Source: a virus
Reading direction: 5' to 3' (one strand)
DNA length: 40,058 nucleotides
IMG/VR virus record: IMGVR_UViG_3300049445_000518
Span: 1 to 40,058 of that record
The notes below the pieces were generated by a model. The model did no database searches and was not told where the DNA came from. It saw only the letters and a program-made list of their open reading frames with translations. This document shows, one piece after another, positions 39,005-40,058 of the stretch (position 1 is the stretch's first letter; the number at the start of each line of letters is the position of its first letter). The position numbers were made by a program, and so were the translations under genes.

Positions 39005-39825
39005 CCGCCGAGGCGCCGAACGCCGTTATTGCCGACGAGGGCCTGGTCTACTGCCGTTTTCCCAACGGTGAGATCGCCGCCTGCGACTCCTCGCCGATGG
39101 AGCTCATGAAGAAGATCAACCGCGGCATTACGCCGCTGAACGACTACGGCCAGTTCGGCTCGAACGTGTACTACATGGAGCACCCGTACGAGCCACTGTT
39201 TCAGGCCGGTGGCGCGCACGAGCTGAGCGTCGACCAGATCATCACGCTGGGCTACCACCTGCGGCCGCCGCTGGTGCCGACCTGCGAACAGCACGTCGGT
39301 CAGGGCAAGGACCACCTGATGCACCGCGGTCGTCCAGGTGGCGGCTCGGCCAAAGCGCAGGGTTGCTGGCGCGGCGCGCGGCCGGTGCGTTTCCCGCAAC
39401 TCGAGCGCATCGCCGTGCCCGAGGCGCCCGAGGAGTGCGAGTTCTGCGCGCGCGATGATTTTCCGACCCAGAAGGCCCTGAAACAGCACCAGGACGTCAT
39501 GCACAACGACCGTCGCCAGCAGCAGCAGTTGGGCGAGGCGATCGTTTCGGGGCTGCACCAGACGGGCGTTGTGGGCGGTAGCGGGGTCGACGCGCAAGCC
39601 ATCGCCGCGGCGGTCGCGGCGACACTCCAGGCGCTCGGCTACGGCACGCGCCAGACACCGGGACCGGACCCCATGCCTGGCGACGAGGAGGAGGACGACG
39701 ACCAGCCCGAGGCGCCCGAGCCGCAGCCGGCGCCACAACCCGAGCCGACGGCTCAACGGCCAGTAAGCGGGTGGGCCCGCGATCGAGCCAGGGCCGCGGC
39801 TCGCGGCCAGACTTCCGACAACTAA
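38989..39825 (+). CDS. Late-operon protein with classical C2H2 zinc finger
   Basis: 278 residues; GGGGA lies upstream of ATG 38989. A folded N-terminal domain (about 1-110) contains further Cys/His (VYCRFPNGEIAACDSS, PTCEQHVGQ). ECEFCARDDFPTQKALKQHQ, continuing to DVMH, gives C-x2-C-x13-H-x4-H, close to a eukaryotic-type C2H2 finger. A Gln-rich helix and a Pro/Glu-rich acidic tail (EEEDDDQPEAPEP) follow. It may be a virion-associated DNA- or protein-binding factor. Its position in the capsid/tail operon suggests a structural location. Confidence 0.75.
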   Translation: MAEALTAEAPNAVIADEGLVYCRFPNGEIAACDSSPMELMKKINRGITPLNDYGQFGSNVYYMEHPYEPLFQAGGAHELSVDQIITLGYHLRPPLVPTCEQHVGQGKDHLMHRGRPGGGSAKAQGCWRGARPVRFPQLERIAVPEAPEECEFCARDDFPTQKALKQHQDVMHNDRRQQQQLGEAIVSGLHQTGVVGGSGVDAQAIAAAVAATLQALGYGTRQTPGPDPMPGDEEEDDDQPEAPEPQPAPQPEPTAQRPVSGWARDRARAAARGQTSDN

Positions 39826-39849
39826 TTCAAGGCAGGAGGCTTTCCCCTA

Positions 39850-40058
39850 ATGCCAGGCACTCGAGCGCAAGCCAAGAACATCATCGACACGGTCGCCGGC
39901 TACTCCAATGCTGCGGTCACGGCGACCCAGTTTCTCAACGAGTACGTCGTCGTGGCCTTCGGCCGCATCACGGCGGTCAAGGTGTACGCCACCACGGCCG
40001 GCACCGGCGGCGCCAACACCGTCGTCGACGTGCTGGTCAACGGCACCAGCATCTGGGC
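39850..40058 (+). CDS. Virion structural beta-rich protein, 5' part of gene split by window ends
   Basis: ATG 39850 has AGGAGG at 39834-39839. The frame continues through the terminal repeat and is completed by bases 1-308 (129 residues in all). It starts MPGTRAQAKNIIDTVAGYSN, then becomes beta-rich (VVVAFGRITAVKVYATTAG). It lies in the late operon right after the zinc-finger gene. A decoration or tail role is inferred. Confidence 0.85.
   Translation, partial: MPGTRAQAKNIIDTVAGYSNAAVTATQFLNEYVVVAFGRITAVKVYATTAGTGGANTVVDVLVNGTSIW
39932..40058. repeat. Terminal redundancy, right copy
   Basis: Exact duplicate of bases 1-127. It lies inside the coding sequence that starts at 39850 and continues at base 1. 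Remove one copy when circularising. Confidence 0.95.

Overview
The window is almost certainly one complete circular temperate phage genome of GC-rich DNA. Its first 127 bases recur exactly as its last 127 bases (39932-40058), so the unique length is 39,931 bp, and one gene reads across the join (39850 to 308). I recognise a large serine integrase, two XRE-type repressor candidates, both terminase subunits, a portal, a scaffold, a small major capsid protein and a lysis cassette. I see no tape measure or tail-tube/sheath set. A ~680-residue portal, three very long Gln/Ala-rich virion proteins and a nozzle-like protein suggest a short-tailed (podovirus-like) virion. An Rpf-type transglycosylase domain and an LGFP-like wall-binding module point to an actinobacterial host. 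That is inference from family distribution, not proof.

Layout. A late operon runs rightward from 36.4 kb through the join to 9.0 kb: scaffold, capsid (TTG start), decoration-like proteins, a C2H2 zinc-finger protein, tail and nozzle proteins, receptor-binding fibre, wall-binding module, C39-like lysin and two or three tiny membrane proteins. A leftward operon (11.7 to 9.0 kb) carries a SWIM zinc-finger protein, small unknowns, a Mom-like acyltransferase and an amino-methyltransferase. It starts at a symmetric divergent promoter shared with an XRE repressor (11.79 kb), which is followed by the integrase. A second leftward block (15.2 to 13.8 kb) has another XRE protein, a PAS-domain protein and a small ORF. 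The rightward early operon (15.35-22.5 kb) is tightly overlapped. It carries a C5-methyltransferase, VRR-NUC nuclease, lipoprotein, DpdA-like transglycosylase, Rpf-like muralytic enzyme, PP-loop ATPase, RecT/Bet annealase, a replication initiator with internal iterons and a PhoB-type winged helix. Packaging and ejection genes follow (22.5-36.1 kb): TerS, TerL, portal, five tiny basic proteins, and three giant low-complexity proteins. The last of these carries both a glucosaminidase and a C39-like peptidase.

The most unusual signals are four perfect palindromes with single-base centres (31, 25, 23 and 27 bp) packed into about 190 bp of the C5-methyltransferase target-recognition region, and a dense set of different DNA-modification genes (Mom-like, N-MTase, C5-MTase, DpdA-like, PP-loop) in one 40-kb temperate phage. 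Others are cell-wall and envelope genes inside the early DNA-metabolism operon, a split lysin, an iteron cluster inside the initiator gene, and two mutually exclusive hairpins over the capsid ribosome-binding site.
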